A DNA stretch of 8,039 bases from JADLFV01 sp964471555 (GTDB taxonomy: Bacteria; Planctomycetota; Phycisphaerae; Phycisphaerales; Phycisphaeraceae). This document shows, piece by piece, positions 5,198 through 8,039 of this stretch. Below the pieces are notes generated by a model. It was not told the origin of the DNA and did no database searches. It saw only the letters and a list, made by a program, of their open reading frames with translations. The stretch covers positions 1 to 8,039 of the forward strand of contig CAYYGM010000170.1 of the NCBI GenBank assembly GCA_964471555.1. The letters are read 5' to 3'. The position numbers were made by a program, and so were the translations under genes. Numbering within the stretch: position 1 is the first letter of the stretch; each line of letters starts with the position of its first letter.

Positions 5198-6259
5198 CTA
5201 AGGCTTCGCTTCATTCTTTTTTCGACGTTGCTGGTGATGTTCGCGCAGCAGGCGGTAGCCCTTGGCGGCCAGCACGTCCTTGATGCGGAACTCGCCCAGG
5301 TTCGCCACATTTACCACGTCGTCCCCGTGCTCGGCGAGGAAACGCATCAGGCCGCTGCCGTCGCTGACATTGCCGTGTTTGTCGATCAACTGGTCGTAGG
5401 CCGGCGACTGCAACAATTGCGATAGCGAGGGATTGTCCTTCTCCAGATATTCAACCAGCGGCAGCAGGGCGGCCGGCGGATCGTCGTGCCCGTTGCTCCA
5501 GCCGGCATAGATGTTCAGCACGGCCTTCTGGTTCCCATCCGCCACAGCCTCGCAACCCGCACTGCCGGCCACGTTGTCGTAGAAAAACGCAGCCAGGTGC
5601 ACCGTCTGATCTTCGGGCAGGCCCACGATGACGGCCCGCGGCTTGGACATGTGCGTGATGGCGATCACGTGATTGATGAACGGCTCGCCCCAGCCGAACG
5701 GGCCCAGGATCGGATCACCCAGTGTCGGCTCCGTGCTGATCAGCAGGTAAGCACCCGCTTCCTGCGGATCGTTGACCACATGCAACACGCCGTCACCGAG
5801 CTTGCGGAGGTATGCCTTGGTGGTCTGGTCGGCGGTGACTGTCACGTGCTCGGCCGTCCCGTGCAGGATGATGGTTTCGCTGGTGTTGCCCTGACCCTGC
5901 GGCACGCCGTTGACCCCGGCCCACGATTGGGCCACCAGTCGGTACTCGCCCGGCGGCACCGCTTCAAAAACAAATGCGCCGTCGTCACGGGTGTCGCTGT
6001 GCCACAGTTCATTCAATCCGCCGCTGAACGCTGCGACGCCGAAGGGTTGATGTTCGTCCGCGGCATTCGTGATCAACGGGCGGCCGGTCGTTGCATCGCA
6101 GATGAACACCGTGGCGCAGCCGGTGTGGCTCACCTGCCCATCCGCGGTGACCAGCCGACCTTCGATGCGTCCGACAGGCGGCGGCGCTTCGGTTTGCGGC
6201 TGTGCGAAAGTCCCGCTGGCGGGCAGCAGCATCGCAGTCAGAATCAGTGCGTGACGCAT
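5198..6259 (-). CDS. Secreted protein with carboxypeptidase-regulatory-like domain, function unknown
   Basis: A 353-residue protein. Residues 1-20 (MRHALILTAMLLPASGTFAQ) form a typical signal peptide with likely cleavage after FAQ. Residues about 30-144 form one regulatory-like beta-sandwich of the carboxypeptidase-D/CNA-B type, shown by GRIEGRLVTADG and the core TRDDGAFVFEAVPPGEYRLVA (90-110). The part from 145 to about 340 is not recognised: it contains GWGEPFINHVIAITHMSK, a segment PAALLPLVEYLEKDNPSLSQLL and an Asp-rich stretch near 300-314. The tail 341-352 is strongly basic. Cysteines are few (48, 54, 236). There is no membrane helix or sorting signal after the signal peptide, so it is probably periplasmic or exported. 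The start is well supported: GGAGG on the minus strand (6271-6267) stands 7 bases from ATG 6259. A TAAAAT hexamer (6302-6297, minus) could be its -10, but no good -35 accompanies it. It is a single gene, divergent from gyrB and convergent with the redoxin-like gene. Confidence 0.85.
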   Translation of the reverse strand: MRHALILTAMLLPASGTFAQPQTEAPPPVGRIEGRLVTADGQVSHTGCATVFICDATTGRPLITNAADEHQPFGVAAFSGGLNELWHSDTRDDGAFVFEAVPPGEYRLVAQSWAGVNGVPQGQGNTSETIILHGTAEHVTVTADQTTKAYLRKLGDGVLHVVNDPQEAGAYLLISTEPTLGDPILGPFGWGEPFINHVIAITHMSKPRAVIVGLPEDQTVHLAAFFYDNVAGSAGCEAVADGNQKAVLNIYAGWSNGHDDPPAALLPLVEYLEKDNPSLSQLLQSPAYDQLIDKHGNVSDGSGLMRFLAEHGDDVVNVANLGEFRIKDVLAAKGYRLLREHHQQRRKKNEAKP

Positions 6260-6326
6260 GGTTTGACCTCCGGCAGATGTCGGTTTTCAGCACGCCATTT
6301 TACGCCCCGGCGGCGGGCGCTGGTGG

Positions 6327-6356
6327 TTGGCTGGAACGGTTGAAATCTGCTAGAAT
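6327..6356 (+). promoter_or_regulatory. Putative sigma-70-type extended -10 promoter of gyrB
   Basis: TAGAAT at 6351-6356 matches TATAAT at five of six bases and is preceded by TGC, the extended -10 element. TTGGCT at 6327-6332 matches TTGACA at four of six with an 18-base spacer. Transcription would start near 6363, giving a leader of about 80 bases before ATG 6442. It is the best-formed promoter in the window. Confidence 0.55.
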
Positions 6357-6385
6357 GTGGGGCTGGTAAGACGCCTCTTTTTGCA

Positions 6386-6408
6386 GGCGAAAACAAGGGG
6401 TTTTCGCC
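6386..6408 (+). promoter_or_regulatory. Leader hairpin upstream of gyrB
   Basis: A perfect 9-bp stem GGCGAAAAC (6386-6394) / GTTTTCGCC (6400-6408) with a 5-base loop lies in the predicted gyrB leader. GCCT at 6372-6375 can instead pair with AGGC at 6385-6388, which would break this stem. TTTTC 6412-6416 can pair with GAAAA 6423-6427, touching the likely ribosome binding site AAAAGG. These pairings could affect gyrB expression or be incidental; there is no T-run right after the main stem, so it is not an intrinsic terminator. Confidence 0.45.
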
Positions 6409-6441
6409 GCGTTTTCCAGGTTGAAAAAGGTTGCCCCAAGC

Positions 6442-8039
<1,598 letters not shown>

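Noticed and set aside
5486..6343. Plus-strand open frame opposite the secreted-protein gene
   Set aside because: The minus strand has a signal peptide, a good Shine-Dalgarno and a recognisable domain; the plus frame has none and runs into the gyrB promoter region.
6421..6441. In-frame TTG as an alternative gyrB start
   Set aside because: It has no Shine-Dalgarno, and the ATG at 6442 already provides a longer N-terminus than most GyrB proteins need.

Overview
The window is GC-rich, densely coded DNA from a bacterium, most likely a planctomycete (Planctomycetota, perhaps the Phycisphaerae side). The pointers are an orphan uroporphyrinogen-decarboxylase-like protein of a type common there, a GyrB with a lineage-type insertion in its ATPase domain, a secreted regulatory-like beta-sandwich protein, and an extracytoplasmic thioredoxin-fold protein of a kind frequent in that phylum. 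This assignment is inference from protein style; there is no rRNA or other decisive marker.

Layout from left to right: (1) 1-990 (+), the C-terminal three quarters of a TrpB2-type tryptophan synthase beta chain, cut by the window edge; (2) 1017-1153, a large imperfect palindrome made of two diverged inverted copies of a REP-like unit, lying between convergent genes and reaching into the stop codon of the next one; (3) 1150-2343 (-), a URO-D-like protein; (4) a divergent spacer, then 2500-3450 (+), a cytoplasmic PAS-GGDEF protein with a cysteine-rich PAS loop and an altered GGDEF signature; (5) 3606-4487 and 4484-5110 (+), a two-gene unit with ATGA overlap coding for a secreted DsbD-N-terminal-like protein and a membrane-anchored single-cysteine thioredoxin-like protein; (6) 5131-5195, a second inverted repeat between convergent genes; (7) 5198-6259 (-), a secreted protein with a regulatory-like beta-sandwich; (8) a divergent spacer with a good extended -10 promoter and a leader hairpin, then gyrB from 6442 (+), running off the right edge.

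Only the 3606-5110 pair is clearly an operon, and it suggests a thiol-redox job outside the cytoplasm. The other genes are single transcription units of unrelated function (amino-acid synthesis, c-di-GMP signalling or sensing, DNA supercoiling). Every spacer is under 200 bases. I see no tRNA, rRNA, CRISPR array, transposase or phage gene. I do not see a clear new multi-gene system; the items most worth a second look are the palindromic element at 1017-1153, the degenerate GGDEF protein, and the DsbD-like/thioredoxin pair without a membrane electron carrier.
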